NCBI RefSeq assembly: GCF_004210375.1
Contig: NC_134837.1
Coordinates: forward strand, 165,395,310-165,459,309
Length of the DNA stretch: 64,000 bases
Origin: Tachypleus tridentatus
Lineage: Eukaryota; Arthropoda; Merostomata; Xiphosura; Limulidae
Direction: 5' to 3'
Position numbers and translations under genes: made by a program. Shown one piece after another: positions 10,901 through 24,996 of this stretch. The notes beneath the pieces are model-generated. The model was not told where the DNA came from. It did no database searches and was given only the letters and a program-made list of their open reading frames with translations. The first letter of the stretch is position 1; the number at the start of each line of letters is the position of its first letter.

Positions 10901-13700
10901 CAGGTAAAATTTTAAGGAGATGTACTAATGGAATTTTCAGTGTCAAGTAAGAAATATTAGTCAAACATGGGAATTTAAAGAAAGTTAAAAACAACAATGA
11001 ATACTTTGATTTGATAAAATATACTGTGTGTTATAAGATGCTTGAAAATACATTACACTGTCTGAATTGTTCTTCCTAAAAGTGCATTACATTTTATAAA
11101 CATTGTAAACACCTATCATAGTGTAATACGAGAGAGAACAAAACAACAACAGAGAAGTCAATTTATTTCTCAATTAATACTTCTGTATATGTATTTCAGT
11201 TGGATCATGATACAGCTAGCTGCAATATCTGCTTCAACATATATTTTTGTCTGTAGTACAAACTATGATAATGTAATGTCTAGTTATTCAGTAAATGCAC
11301 ATTCACATTTAGTATCAATAGAAGAAAGTAACCTTCACACGTTGAAATTTTACTTACATTATCATTGAACTACAAATGTGGGCCTTTCCAGGTGTCTCTA
11401 TAATACAATACCAAGTTTTAACTTATTGCTTACTACTGAAGAAACTATCAGCAATAACTTCTGCTATTGGAAAAAAATGTTATACTTGCATTTAAAAAAA
11501 CTTAAAGTATGCATTCACAAATGTTTCATCTAAGCTATTGGATGAAACACTTGCAGCATTTCTGAGCATTTCAAATGCTTCAAGTATTGAAGAAATATGT
11601 GTGGTAAGGAAAAGTGCAACATTCTCACAGAAGTGTAAATAAAATATAAAATGACCCTTGAACAAGAAAATATATGTGCTGAGAAATGTTTTTTTTTTTA
11701 TTTTTTTATGCTATCTACAAATTATGTTACTGAGATCATGAAAGCCTCATTAGAAAGACCAGAATCAGATCATTATCTAGACTGGTACTGCTACAGCAGT
11801 GAGAAGGCTACAGGATATATTTACATTATTAAACACAAAATTGCCACAAAAGGAATAAGTTGGAACTTTGATGCAGTCTACATATCAAAAGTGTGTGTAA
11901 GGATACTAGGAGAAACACTGCTGATTTACCTACTTTATCTATAACCAATTAATAAGTGGTTTTGGTTCTGGTTTTGTGAATTACAAAATGATCAGAGAAA
12001 ACAACCAATTAAATGTCAGGTCAACTTGAGGGTAGTTGTGTACACCATATGGAAGATCGTAAGCATACCAGAAAGTTTGTATAAAAATCCATGTTTGATG
12101 TTAGAAAGGCAGAATGAAGAAAAAAAAACAGATCGATCAAGAAGCAGTTGAGTACCAGCAACTGAAGATATTCTGAGGCCTTCAAGAAGAAAAACCAAGA
12201 CTACCCTTATGATAAACCTGCACAACGTTTCTGGCCAAAGCTCTCTACATAATTTACCGACATCTTTCCTAGAACTGAATAACATGGTTGAGATTTGGTC
12301 AAATCAATATAGTGTAACTGATGAGTAAATGTTATTTCAAGTATAATTAAGGCATGTATTGTCAGTTATATCAAGGGAGTTTGTTAGTTTATTTCTAGAT
12401 ATTTGACAAGTTAATTTTATAAAATATTGCAATAAAATATACAAGTATTTCAATGTTTGAATTTTAGTCTCAGAGTCAGATTCTTTCACTGTAACTATAA
12501 ATTTCCTTGAGTTGTGTGCTTCACTGCATTTTTCAACTTAGTACCAAGTAAAATGCTAGTGCATTGAATAACTAGTAGCAACATAATATTTCACAGTAAA
12601 AAGTTACCAGATAAAGTAAAAAGTTAAATCCTGTTACAAAAAAATGGTCATCAATTATATGTTGTCTTAACACCTAGTTTTATAAAACATTTCCAACCTT
12701 GTTATTCAATTAGTTTGGTATTGTAACCACTTAATATGCTAATCACAGTACAATTCCATTGTTAGTTTAATCCAGAGAGTATCAAGCATTTTGTGAACTA
12801 AATGATATTTCTGGATATTACTAGAATTTGTGATACATCTCTTACACAAGACCAAAAGAATAGCAAAATCACTATTTAAAAAAGCCTTCAGAAGTTGATT
12901 GATTTTACCAAAAATTTCTATCTTTGTTAGATAGAAAATGGTATACAATTTTTAAGAAAACAATATGCATTTGTTTCACTATTAAGATGAGAATGAAGGA
13001 AAAATTTTCTTCAAAAACTCTGTAAAGTCAAAATAATTAAAAATTATTTAAAGCAGTCAGCATATATTAATCTTATGCACAATTTCTAGAAAGAAATTAA
13101 AAATATTACGTAATAAAGCATTTATAAATACCTGAAAGTTTTTTGTTATTTGTCAATTTTGATGGCAAAAAAACCCAAATGTTATGACAGATAAAAAAAA
13201 GTTATCATGACTACAGTTAGATAAATTTTGATACTTCAATCCATTTGGTAGAGCTATTGTACTTTTCTGAACTGTACAGGTTACTTTAGTATTATGAGAA
13301 AAAAATTTAGTGTAATAAATCAATATCTGTTTTTTGAAATAGAAACATTTTAGCTATGAAAAGAGAAAGAAATAAAGAGCCCCTTAACAAAGTATGTATT
13401 CCTATAACACTAAGTAAAGAAACCTTTTCCATAGAATTTGACATAATATTTGCATGTTCCAACTGGCTAACAAATCAACCAGGATTAGCACTTAAAATTT
13501 GAGCCCAAATTCTATGTAACCAATTCCTCCAGCTCTTTGAAATTTATGTTTAAACGTAGCTAAATATTACAAAAACTTTATGTCCTAGATGACAACACAA
13601 TTCAGGTTTTGGTTGTTGCTGGTTGTGAAAAGGATTGCTACTGTTTGACAAAAAGAGTTGGATTATTTATGCAAATAAATGGCAATGCTGTTGATAGTGG
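7900..13700. other. No gene recognised
   Basis: AT-rich sequence with only short, low-complexity frames. A minus-strand frame at 12285-12016 and a plus-strand frame at 11651-11944 were read and have no motif I recognise. The only structure seen is a 20-bp direct duplication at 10195-10234. If the zinc-finger gene starts near 25 kb, this is intron. Confidence 0.5.
10195..10234. repeat. Perfect 20-bp tandem duplication
   Basis: TTCTGAACATGCATTGATCT occurs twice back to back (10195-10214 and 10215-10234) with no mismatch. Confidence 0.9.
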
Positions 13701-14225
13701 CAAGTAAAATAAAATATTAGGTTGAACCTACAAAAATACTGAAAGTTTAAAGTGGTTATAATTTCCTTATACATGTCATTGGTGAGGCCATATTTGGAGT
13801 ATTGTGTTTAGTCTTGGGCTCCTTTACTTTAGGAGTTATGGAAAATGTTCAGAAGAAGGCTACTTGACTAATACCTGGAAGAGAAAATCATATGGAAATT
13901 GGTTAAGACCTCTGGAATAATTTTCACTCGTAAAAAGAAGAGTAAGAGGGGATTTAATTCAGGTGTTTAAGAATGTTAGGGGTATAGACAGTGTTGTTGC
14001 ATCTTTTTTTTTTCAGGACTAAGAAACATAAGAATATATGTTGTCAGAATTGAAGTCAGCTTTACTTTTCTGATAGGGTGGTTATCTTTGGAATGGGCTG
14101 TCTTTAGATGTGGTGGATGCAACTGATATACATGCTAACGATAATTGCTGGCCTTGACTGTTATATTTTTATGTTTACTTTATTGGACTGAAAGGACTAC
14201 ATGGACCAACAGGTCCCTTGTTGTT
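13690..14225 (+). mobile_element. 3' end of a CR1-like LINE, inactive
   Basis: One plus-strand frame reads SLVRPYLEYCV-stop-SWAP near 13780-13825, the C-terminal RT signature of CR1-like LINEs. It is followed by degraded matches to the usual RRVRGDLIQVFKN tail near 13930-13975. Stops and frameshifts interrupt it. The segment ends in GGACTACATGGACCAACAGG followed by CCCTTGTTG, which looks like a conserved 3' UTR piece. The upstream part of the element is missing, as expected from 5' truncation at insertion. Confidence 0.7.
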
Positions 14226-14229
14226 TTTA

Positions 14230-15395
14230 ACTTGTATTAAAAATATCCTTAAAAAACAAACTTTAATTAAATATATTTCAAAATAATTATCTTTAAGTTC
14301 AAAGGGAAAATAAGGATAACTTAAAAATGTTATATCATCACATTATATGCAAGTTCGAAAAATCTGGAAATCATTTGTACAAAATTTGTTGCACATCCAC
14401 AATTAAGTCAACATACAAACACAGAGTTAAAAATAGCAAACAGTTCTCTCTCTCTTTCTCTCTCTTTGATTTACTTGTACCTAAATTAGTACACGTATGT
14501 TACATATGTTAAATTATGCATACCATTTAACAGATAAAACTTAACTTGCATGATTACTGGTGGGCAACATTAACTGATTGATAATTCATTTTATGAACAA
14601 AATCATTCCATATTATCACTTTTCCCAGTTCATCATATGTTGGAAGATTTCATACAGTTTATAGAATGTAAAGCTGTAATTATCATAACTCAATGGCATC
14701 ATTCTAAGCACACCCATTTTAATTACTGTGGAGATGTAAGCAGCCTTTCTGAAAAATTATTTAAGATGTATCTTATTCTACTCCAACTTTTAACATGTGA
14801 AAATTTACTGTATATTAATTTGGCATATGTAAAGAAAAATAAAATGGGTAACAAACAAGACACCTTTCTCACATGATAAACTTTTTTCATACTACTATTA
14901 TTATTTAGTTGAGAAACATTATTTAAAACAGACTCCTTTTACAAACCTTTAGCATCCATATATCATGAGGAGAACCAAAGATCTTTATACACATCACTGT
15001 TTTATTTACTATTGGGAGTATGAATTATAATACATATTTTAAAATTAAAGTTAAAATGAAATTTGTTTTATTTAATATGACTGAAAGTATTTTTCTTACT
15101 ACCAGAAAGCATGAGCAATGTAGAGAGTCAAAGTTTAAAGGTCTGTGTCCTAAAGATTTTGATGATTATGCACACATGCATTTATATAAATGAACGTACT
15201 TTCATGTTCCAATAAAGTTTTGATACAAGAATGTGTTTGTTTATTATAAGATTCAAAACATTTGACACTCGATGAATCACGTGAAGTAAAAAATCAGAGG
15301 AAGCTTATATCAAAACGGCCTCTTTTGTGTTTTTATACGTCCCTTAAAGACTGAGATGATTACTGATGATTGGGACAGCATTTAGTTAGGTAAGT
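14230..15395. other. No feature seen
   Basis: AT-rich, no recognised coding sequence. It contains a short imperfect TC microsatellite near 14443-14467. Confidence 0.5.
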
Positions 15396-15508
15396 TTGTT
15401 TTGTTAAAGCAAAGCAACGTGTTGAACTACTTGTTGTGTCCGCTATAGGGACTTGAACCCTGGATTCAAACATTGCAAATCCATAAACTCACCCCTGTCC
15501 TATAAGGG
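15396..15508 (-). repeat. Diverged SINE, family B
   Basis: A divergent minus-strand copy of the short tRNA-derived family B. The B-box-like GGGACTTGAACCCTGGATT and the ATTGCAAATCCATAAACTCAC block align to clean copies such as 34439-34552. It is the leftmost SINE seen in the window. Confidence 0.6.
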
Positions 15509-15509
15509 G

Positions 15510-16887
15510 ACTGAAAAGCCAACATACTGAAAGAAGATGGAGAAAAATGAAATCTAAACTCACTCCAGGACATCAAGGATCACCGACACAGCTCACAGAA
15601 TCAAGCACATCTCCCCAACTCACTATGAATAATATCACTGACAGGGACCTCTAACTTTTGTGCAAAGCTAGACATCAGAGGCGAGATAGAAAAGCCATGA
15701 TTTGCTTCAATGCTGGAAGTAATAATCCAAGAATTCATACCATAAATGGGCTTACCAATTATAATTATTATTATTTATTTACTTTTATGAAAACCAACTC
15801 GGTGAAATGGAGAACATTCACAGTATTTCTGAATGATTGTAGTAAAGGAAAAACTTGTAGTCATGCTCTTTTGAGAAAAAGTGATAACATTACCTGAATG
15901 ATGTGCTTAAACACAGTACAGTACAAGAATAGAGAGCAGACTGAGATAGGTGGAAAGCATCTCAAGAGAAATATTGCCAAGGGCAATTAAGTTGGGTACA
16001 AAAGATTGGAACAAACAAGAAAGAATCAGGTGCTTAAATGGACTAAAAATAAACTGATATTGAATAAACAGTTACGAATGTAATGAGAGGTGTGTTTTGG
16101 AAGCACTAGCTTTCAATTAGTCTATTACTTTCATACCTTGTAATACTAAATGGTTAAGCTTAACCTTGAATTAATACAAAATAATGAAGAAAAATCATAT
16201 TTGTAATGCTTCACTTACTTGGATAAATAAAATAACATAAAACAAGAATAATTGGAACATTCACATTTCCTAACCTGAAAAGCATTTCCAAAAATATATC
16301 AACTGACACTGTCAATATTTCTATTTCTTTGCCCATCTAAATATCCGTTTGTTCCAGCATTTTATACTCCACTTGAATATCCTTGGCAAACTCTAACTTG
16401 CAAAATTATCCACTAATGTTAATGATCCCTTTAAGTATTGTATACAAGTTCCTTATTCGTATAAGAATCGCTTTTTTGAGACTTACACCAACTCTTAGCA
16501 GAGAAAGAGAGAGTATCAGCTGAGGTAAATATTAGAAATACATCTTTAGTTTAAGAAAAGGTTAACTTCTAAAACATACTACCTGCCAACATTATAGCCA
16601 AAACCTCACATTCAGAAGGTGGAGGGTGTGGTGCAGACTTCCATACAGAGAGCTTATCACTGAACCATGGTAAGAATGGTACACAAGAGGAGAAACCACA
16701 TTACATCAATAACAAGTACACTCTTCACCTTGAAATTGGTTTCTCTAACAACAGTAGAATAAAATCTGAGTAATCAACATTATAGACCAGCCCCAACCAG
16801 ATATCCAAGGTTCACAACTTGGAGATGGAATTAAGGGGTCTTGGTCCCTATATCCCACTTTGGTAGCTGTGGCAACTGGACTGCAAT

Positions 16888-16923
<36 letters not shown>

Positions 16924-18060
16924 CACATACAATTTTGATTGGATTCCATTTTTTAGCCAGATTGGTGTGTTTCAAACCACTGAAACAACAATGAGAAAGT
17001 AAGTGAAAGGCAACACCTCAGGCTTGGAATAATAGGATCATGTATGCCTCACTCAACCAAAGGAACAGAACTCATCTGGTCTAGAATTATGAACATTCAT
17101 TCTTACTCTCCAACTGGAAAAGAACTCCTCCTGGAATTATGGAGAGGACTTGGTTCACTTCTCAACCTTCACCTTAGATGGACCATTTCACATTTTGAAT
17201 TACAAAGTGATAGTAGACCTTCTTCCATAAATATACTAAATCATCATAGAGCAAGAAGAAAAGCCAGGAACACCCCAAGTGAATAGTGTTAAATCTGAAA
17301 ATATCAACATCTGGGAAAAACATAAAGGGACATTCATAGGAGGGTCCCCAACTTTGCTCTCTTCTCCAAGAGCGGAGAAACACAGTGAAGAAAATGTCGC
17401 TGTCCACTCTCCCAGTGACTGTAAACCAGGTATGGTAAAGATTCCCTAGCTCTACTTCTAGAATATGGGGGGTTAAGCACATTGGGAAGTCTTGAGGAAC
17501 AGTAAAACAGATGAACCAAGTTTCCTAAATTTTTCAAAGCAAACGTACCTGATTTATTCAATATAATGATTGGCATGGAGGGACATGGTCCTATTTAGCT
17601 TTACAAGTGGCAGTCCATGAAAATACCATCAAAAGGTGCCTGTGTGGTCTTATGGAACACCCCATTTCTACAAAGCCTGTTGCAGCCTGTAGTAGTTGTA
17701 ATGAAAGTGGTTACTAGTGCAGAATTAGTATGACATAGCATATCTGTCTGGGCAAAACTTATCACAGAAGGATAACATGAGAAGTAAAGAGATCATATGA
17801 TGGAGAAAGTTATCCCATGTTAAAATCTAACAATGTGGTCAAAATAACTACATTGCATAGCTGAAATTCATCAGGAGAGGAAAGTGCCAGATCATGCAAG
17901 CTGTTGTTGTCATCTGGCATTTTACAATGCAAAGCAACCAGGCAATCTGCACCAAACACTAGCAAAAACAAATAACAGTGAAAATATTATAAAATGTAAA
18001 GGGAAATTAAATTAAAATAAAAACAGTGGCCCAATGTCAGATAAAATTTTAAATACAATT
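15510..18060. other. No gene recognised; unclassified sequence
   Basis: No supported coding gene. A TA microsatellite is at 16890-16919. The segment 16600-18000 is less AT-rich than its surroundings and could be an old repeat linked to the adjacent LINE, but I recognise no motif in it. Confidence 0.4.
16890..16919. repeat. (TA)n microsatellite
   Basis: An uninterrupted TA dinucleotide run of about 30 bp. Confidence 0.95.
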
Positions 18061-18062
18061 AA

Positions 18063-18318
18063 AAAGGCTACTGGTTCTTAAAAATTAAGAATATTTGTAA
18101 GGTGGACAGTGTCACCATCCCCAATAATATTTTACAATGTCAGGGGCAAGCCTATGGTAAAAACATGTCTAATGTGGTCTCATTACAACCATGAGCAATG
18201 GGACCACATTAGACATGTTTTTACCATAGGCTTGCCCCTGACATTGTAAAATATTATTGGGGATGGTGACACTGTCCACCTTACAAATATTCTTAATTTT
18301 TAAGAACCAGTAGCCTTT
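18063..18318. repeat. Perfect 117-bp inverted repeat with 22-nt loop
   Basis: The left arm 18063-18179 and right arm 18202-18318 are exact reverse complements over 117 bp, checked in ten-base blocks. The 22-nt spacer is 18180-18201. The right arm continues in the orientation of the minus-strand LINE to its right, so it appears to be the 3' end of that element; the left arm is an inverted copy. If transcribed it would form a long perfect hairpin. Zero mismatches beside a heavily mutated LINE point to recent formation, gene conversion or a sequencing or assembly fold-back. Confidence 0.95.
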
Positions 18319-21300
18319 GTGATTTGAGTGTCACAAAGACCACACATTAGTGTATCAGTCCCAGATAAAAGAAAACAATGAGTTAAAAAACTATGACAAA
18401 TGCATAGCCTAGCCAAGAAAACTTCCTCCTTCCAATCCTTACTGAAGCAAGATAGAAAAAGAGTAAAAAAAAAGGTTTTATCTGGAAAAGCTTGTTATCG
18501 CGTTGCTCACTTCAAGTCAATCGCCAACTGGCATAGAGCCAAACACTGAATATAGGACTGTAGTCCATGTATGGGACAGGCACAGTTGTGATTGCATCTG
18601 AGCAGACAGACTCAGTGCAGTGTCAGTGAACTTGTTCCCATGAATACCAGCATGGCTTGGTATCAAGAAAAACTGGATAGAAATAGATGAGAAAGAGAAA
18701 TAAGCCAGTCAGTTCTGAATATTGATGAGAATGAGGCAAGAACTGATGTGAAGAGATTCCAGGACCAGTAGAAAGCTAAGAGAGTTGGTGCAAATAGTAC
18801 AGTTCGTATACTGCATAACTTCAATGTGATCCAGAGAAAAAAAAAAGGTGTAATATTCACCAGTGAACACAAAAACTGTAGAGGAGATCCTGTGTGCAAC
18901 AACCAAATCACAACAAACCATGGCAGAGCCCAGAGAGTCACGTGATTTTAAACCATCTATATAAATGCAAATGGAAGGATGGTTCGAAAGATGTTTGACA
19001 AGTAGAAGATGGCACTTTCAATTGGGAATATCTGCTTTCTTCATATGGCTCAAAGAAAAAAGTCACAGTTAGGGATGGTAATAACCCATGGTGAGATGGG
19101 CTGACCTGTGGACACAACAACATCCAAGGACAGACCAAATTCAGCCAACTGATATGAAGGCCAAAAGGAACAATGACAGACTGTCTATTCTAAGAAAGCA
19201 TGGCCAATGGAGGAAGGAAAACACAACCCCAGGTTGGATGTTGTGGTATGGATCAAAGTCTTGAAGCATACAATAAAGACAACTGCAAATGGTTGAGGTG
19301 TGAGGTTCATGAGATTGTGTACAAACTCTGGACTGGAGAAGTGCAGAAAGCCCCCTGATGATAAACTAGGTCCCGCATCTTCAAGGCTGAGGTCCTGGCA
19401 GAACCATAGACCAGAGACCCACAGTCCAGTTTCGATGAAATAAGAGTGTGATATATTTTTAGTACAGAATATTCATCCACTCCTCAAGAAGTGAAAGAGA
19501 GAACATGGAGAATGTTCAGTGCTCTTGTATATTTGACTCGTAGCTGCTTAATTTGTGGTATAAAGGTCAGTTTATGATTGAAGATAAGCCCCAAGAACTT
19601 TGCCTCAGGATCCATGGGAAGCACAACTTCACTGACACAGAGGTCAGATCAGGGTGAATACCTCTTGGTGGCAAAAGTGCATGAAAATGGTTTTAGAGAG
19701 AGAAGTTAAAACCATTTGCTGTGGTCCACTTCAAAAATTGATTGAGGGTAGTCTGTCGCTGCTGCTCAATAAATCTCATGTTCGACAATTGACACAAGAT
19801 GTAGAAGTCATTAACATAAAATACTCAGGATACAGCCCTAAGGGAGTCTAAATTCCTGCAGGAAAGAATGGGAAAGTATTGAACCCACATGAACTTGGAA
19901 TTGCCTGCCCATTAAAAACTTTTTGATAATAATGGGCAAATGACCACACAACCCAAATCAGTGGAGGTCTTGGAAAATGCCATACCTCCACATAGTATCA
20001 TAAGCCTTCTCAAAGTTAAAGAATAATGACAAAAGATGTTGCCTGAGAAAGGCTTCTCTGATCAATGTTTCAATTCAAATCAGATGGTATATGGTGGAGC
20101 ACTGTTGTCGAAACTCATGCTGGGTGTAAGAGAGGAGGTTATTTGATTTGAAGAAACAAGATGAGCATTAACTATCTACTAAGATCTTACATAGACAGCT
20201 CATCAAAGCAACTGGACAACAGTTTGAAGGAATCTTGGGATCCCTTCATGGGCTTGGAAAAAGGAAAGACAATAGTCAAATGCCAAACATCAGGAAAAGC
20301 ATTCTCCTGCCAGATCTAGTTAAAAACAACCAGAAGAGAAACAGAGAGAAGGCACGGCATCTCAAAGTGAATATCAGGTCTGACTGATGTACTGTCAAAT
20401 TGTTGAAGAGCAAGTTTGAGTTCCATCAGAGTAAAGAGGTTATTAAAGTCATAGAGACAATCAGCCCAAAAGGATAGAGGCAATCACTTTGCCTGAGACT
20501 TCACGGCTAAAAAAGGTGGGGGTGAAGTAGAAATGATAGATGCATGAGAAAAGCTTTTACCAAGAGTACTGGCAATGCTCTAGGCCTCAGCAACTTCGTG
20601 ACCGTCAGAGAGCAAGATTGAAAGGGGAGCAGAAGTATACTGCTCACTGACCTTTCCAATCTTGTCCCATGTGACTTTGGAATTGGTGGAGTCAACTGAG
20701 CCCTACTTAGGTATGTGTTGAAAAAAACCAGATTGACATGGTATTGAGTTGGTGATGAAATAGATTTTCCCACCTTCAGAGAAGAATTTGGGCATATTGC
20801 CTTGCTATGTGACAAGATGATGCCAGTTGTCCACACAATGATGTGTGCAAAGGCTCCAGGGATGCAGGTGATGAGACAAACCTTGAACAACTCTGCAGAA
20901 GACATAAGGTGTTGAAGAAATCTGCAGGATGATTCTGTTATTGAAACGTGGAGATACTGTCAGTAATATCAAACATGGCCATACAAAGCCCTGGTGAAAG
21001 TGCTATCTTAGGTTGAGAAAAGATTCCTTCATAAAATGAGGATCAAAAAATTGATTGAGCCAGGAAAGATCAACTGGATGCCACTCTTTTGTGTTATTTG
21101 GTACAATGAATGAATTGGAATAAAATTCAAGAATAATGGGATCAAACCTCTTTACTGCACTTTTGGTCAAGGATTCTTTTATGGGCTCAGAAAGAAACTC
21201 TACTCACAAAGGATCTGTTTAAGGAATAAAAAGCAACAGCTGACAAGGAAAATGGAGGAGGCAGAAGAAAATGAATGACAAATCCTGATGCCAGAACATG

Positions 21301-22250
21301 GAGTGCCCATGGATCCATGATGAAAGAACTCACAATGTTCAGAAAATGATGTAATCATGCTACCACCACTGCCCCAGGAATACCAATATTGGCAGTTCAT
21401 CCTAGCAAATGATCCTTGAAGATAAAGAAGGACAAAAACATCAAAGGACTAAAGTCAGGTGGTCAGGAAACATAACATGATGGGTAAACACTCAAACTAC
21501 TAGCAGGAGCTAAAGAAATGCAAGAGTCCAACAACAATAATGAGGAATATAAACTGGTGGCATCAATCTGTGATTCCAATGTCCCTGAAACTCCAGCAAA
21601 CAACACGGGACAGAGTAATAGGAGCCTCCCATAATTCCTTGAAGCCAACAGAAGTAAAAGAACACCCTCCAATAAGGTATCTCTACCCAATATATCCCAG
21701 TAACAGATAAGACAGAAAATCAAAGAACTGAAGAAAATGCTCTGACCAATGAGGAAATCAGCAAGATCTATCTTATTATCAAATTACTGTGAGGAGCAAA
21801 GATAGGCTTCAGACAAAATCTGGATTGAAGATAAACACTTACAAAAAGTCTTGAGAGTAGAAGACATATGTTTAAAGTGCTCACAGGTTCCATTCTGGAA
21901 CCCCAAAAGTCCAATACAGGGTTCAGTTGTTGGGAATCTAAATATAACACTTCTTGATAGTGATAAGCTAAGGCATGCTGTTCAGATAAACATGGAGGAC
22001 AAGATATGGCTATTCTAGCATGTAACCAAGCAGAAAAATCTCCCAGCATTAACAGCACTAGGAGAAAGAACTAAGTAGTCACTTGCTGTCCTTTCTACCA
22101 AGAAGAAAGGAGTCAAAGGTAACCATGAAAATGCACAAAACCTCACAAACCCTATTAACAACTGAAGAAAAAGAGCTGGAGGTGGGTGATTGAAACTGTC
22201 CTCTTTCAAGGCCGACCTGTAAAGGAAGGAGCCAGAAGAAGCAAGTCTAA
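18310..22250 (-). mobile_element. Long decayed I/jockey-type LINE with EN, RT and RNase H remnants
   Basis: Read on the minus strand across many frameshifts, the domains follow the expected order. A probable endonuclease region lies at about 22200-21200 (weak; LLLMLGDF-like at about 22060). A pre-RT linker at about 20905-20520 includes KSHGTRLERSV. The RT follows: PSNCCPVALMSCLCK near 20230, FNFEKAYDTMWRYGI near 20020-19975, and a catalytic block reading YVNDFYILCQLSN near 19820-19780. RNase H-like sequence follows at about 18940-18560, with WIPSHAG-type and CGLCDTQIT-like motifs. The usual YVDD is YVND here, consistent with inactivation. Length is near full size for an ORF2 of this type. No intact frame exceeds about 130 residues. 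Confidence 0.75.
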
Positions 22251-22259
22251 AGTTCTCCC

Positions 22260-24990
22260 CAGCTAATCCTGGGTCATTTGCAAAAGTTACCTCAGAGCCT
22301 CAAGGATAGACATCCTGTGACACATGCCTTTACTTCACAATGGATCATATCTGGGATAGCCTCAACTGAGAGTGGCCCCTCCCTAGCTGCTGAGAAATGA
22401 CAGATAACAGATGTAGAATAGGTTAGGTATGGTTAGACTCCATAGTAGAAACATTTGCTCTAGAATTCAAGACAGGTGAAGAAATACACATTTTTTCAAG
22501 CAAATAATAAATATAAATGAAAATATAACTGCAGAAAAAAATGTTAACAATCACAACACTTATAAAAAACCTGTGCCAAACATTTATTCAAAGAGAAATT
22601 ATGTTCTCTGAATAAAGTGCTTACATACAGCATTTAGATAAAAGGTGCATTGATGATGGTCAAGAATTTTGATAAATTATGCATATGGCATTCAAGGGGG
22701 ATAAAAAGGCTAGAACAAAAGCATGTTTAATACTTAGATAGGCATAGTAGTAGAAACGCTGAAGATCAAGAAATAGCTATAGTATGTTTTCGAAAACTAA
22801 TTTTAATTAGTTTATTATTTTCATGACATTACTTAATTTAATTATAATTTTGATTAACCAAATATTTTACCTGACACAAGTCAATGTAATTGATGCTCAC
22901 AGCAGTCAGTTAATTTAATAATGGAGTTAACTACCCAGCTTTACTTTCATGCTCTGACATCAGCTATATCAACTGTCTAGTTCCCCCATAAGGTCAAAAT
23001 CTGCAATGAAATGTCAACACATTTTCAGTCTTGAGGCACTCATCTCCTAAACATTCCAAATTTTTCAACACTGAAATGCTTAGAGTCATTACCAAAGTTG
23101 CAACAGAAGTCCATAGTCCACTTATTCCAACCATCAACTTTCTTGAAATACTTAAGGAATAGTAACATGAAGTATTTCATATCTTTTACTTGTGGCTTCT
23201 AGACTTATTGCCAGTAGTTTCTTTTTATGAAAATTTCATCAGGATTTAGGAATTTGAAATATCCAAGGATTTTTACCTCAGTCATTTTCCTTACCAAGAA
23301 GACCAAAGATAATGGTATTCTGAGAAATCTCACCAAAATCTTATTCAAAGAGAATATTAATCCCTTTAAATTACAAATACCTACAGAAATATAGCTCCTC
23401 TTCTTATTGCTAACTTTAATCTTAATAAAGAATTATTCACTAAAACATCATCAAATTTTAAATCTGGTCTTCTATATCCAAATACAGTTCCAACAAACAC
23501 AAGAACTACATGTACCATGAAACCAAGCAAGCTACATTAGTATCACAATTACAATTAGACAAGATTTCACATGCAACATTTAAGCATAAACACCACTACC
23601 ACTTGATCTAACTAATATTTCAAAATTTATCAGTGGACAATCTTGCCATAAGATATGCCCTTTATTAGAATCAGCAAACTAACAAATTACACATACAAGT
23701 AAAATAACAAGACTAAATATTCAAATATTAAAAAAATATATTTGATTACAGAAGTTTACTTTCACTGCTCCTAACTATACAACTATCCCAATCAGTTACT
23801 TCCTTTGGTAAAATTTTTGTGACTTTCATCACATTATATTCAATTCAAATTTCTTTTCAGTCAAAATTTCTTTGTTATAATTTTCTACATGAGGTGGTAT
23901 GCATACTGTTGGATTGAATTCAAACTGTTTTTGATGTATTAGTAGATGGAGATATAGGGCAGTAACTAAATTTCATCATATTCAATGATAATTTTAAGAA
24001 TGAAGGTGTGACCTTTAATGACTAAATGGCTTTTTTTTCTTGTTCATAAACTTGTATGAAAATATTTTCATCCACAAATAATCATAAGCAGTTTCTAAGA
24101 CATAATCAAATGATAAATGAAATGTAATCATAGTAGCATACCAAGCAAAACTTATCATTAGAAAATATAAGTTGAAATCACATTTACCCTAATTATCATT
24201 TCTGGAAATTACACAAAAGTAAAAAACAAGAACCAATTTAAGTTTAACATATAAACATGTACTAAATATTTGAGATTACCACCTATGCCGTAAATGTAAT
24301 GCTGATTTATAAGGTTTCATACTCTTAACTTTTATAGCCTGGGTAATTATAATAAGCACTGCTGGCAGTATTACTAAGTACACCCATAATAGAGGTAATA
24401 AATAATGGTATTGAAATTGATAGTAATATTTGTATTTTAAAATGAAGATTTCACTTTTTTTACAGTATCCTTAGATACAAATATATATATTTTTAGCTGA
24501 TGTTTCTACGCTTTTACAAATAATAACTGACAAAAGTAATAAACTACAGTTATTGGTGTTAATACTACTGAGTACTAGTAATACTACTACTTGTAGCTCT
24601 GTTACTATCACTATTAGTAGCATTCAAATTAAAAACATTATTCATATCATCTTTGACGAAATAAGATTATACCTAAAGATAATTTGTATTCTAAAATCTC
24701 AGTCTGTGTAATGCAATGGAAAATTGCACAGTTTCATGTTATCGATATTTTCATTTTTACATTCAATTTATATTTGTTAAAGTTAAAAGTTAATTAATGT
24801 TAGGTTAGGCCTAATGATCATTTTTAAAACTAGGCCTAATGACAATCACAAACGATTAATTTAGTTCAAACCTGTCTTAAATTACATAAGATTATTCTTT
24901 TTTATTTAGAAAACATTTCGTACTCTTATGAGTTTTCTACAAACAAAAAACATCATAAAATTAACTCGAAATTAAAATAATAGCTATATT
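22260..24990. other. No feature seen
   Basis: AT-rich sequence without recognised coding regions or repeats. Scattered ATT/ACT-rich patches occur near 24540-24620. Confidence 0.5.
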
Positions 24991-24996
24991 TCACAT

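Noticed and set aside
11651..11944. 97-codon plus-strand frame as a gene
   Set aside because: It contains a poly-Phe run from a T-tract and no recognisable motif; likely chance in an intron.
12016..12285. 89-codon minus-strand frame, or an opposite-strand processed pseudogene
   Set aside because: A plus-strand reading gives lysine-rich protein-like fragments (EAFKKKNQDYPYDKPAQRFW), but I could not recognise them and stops interrupt; too weak to list as a gene.
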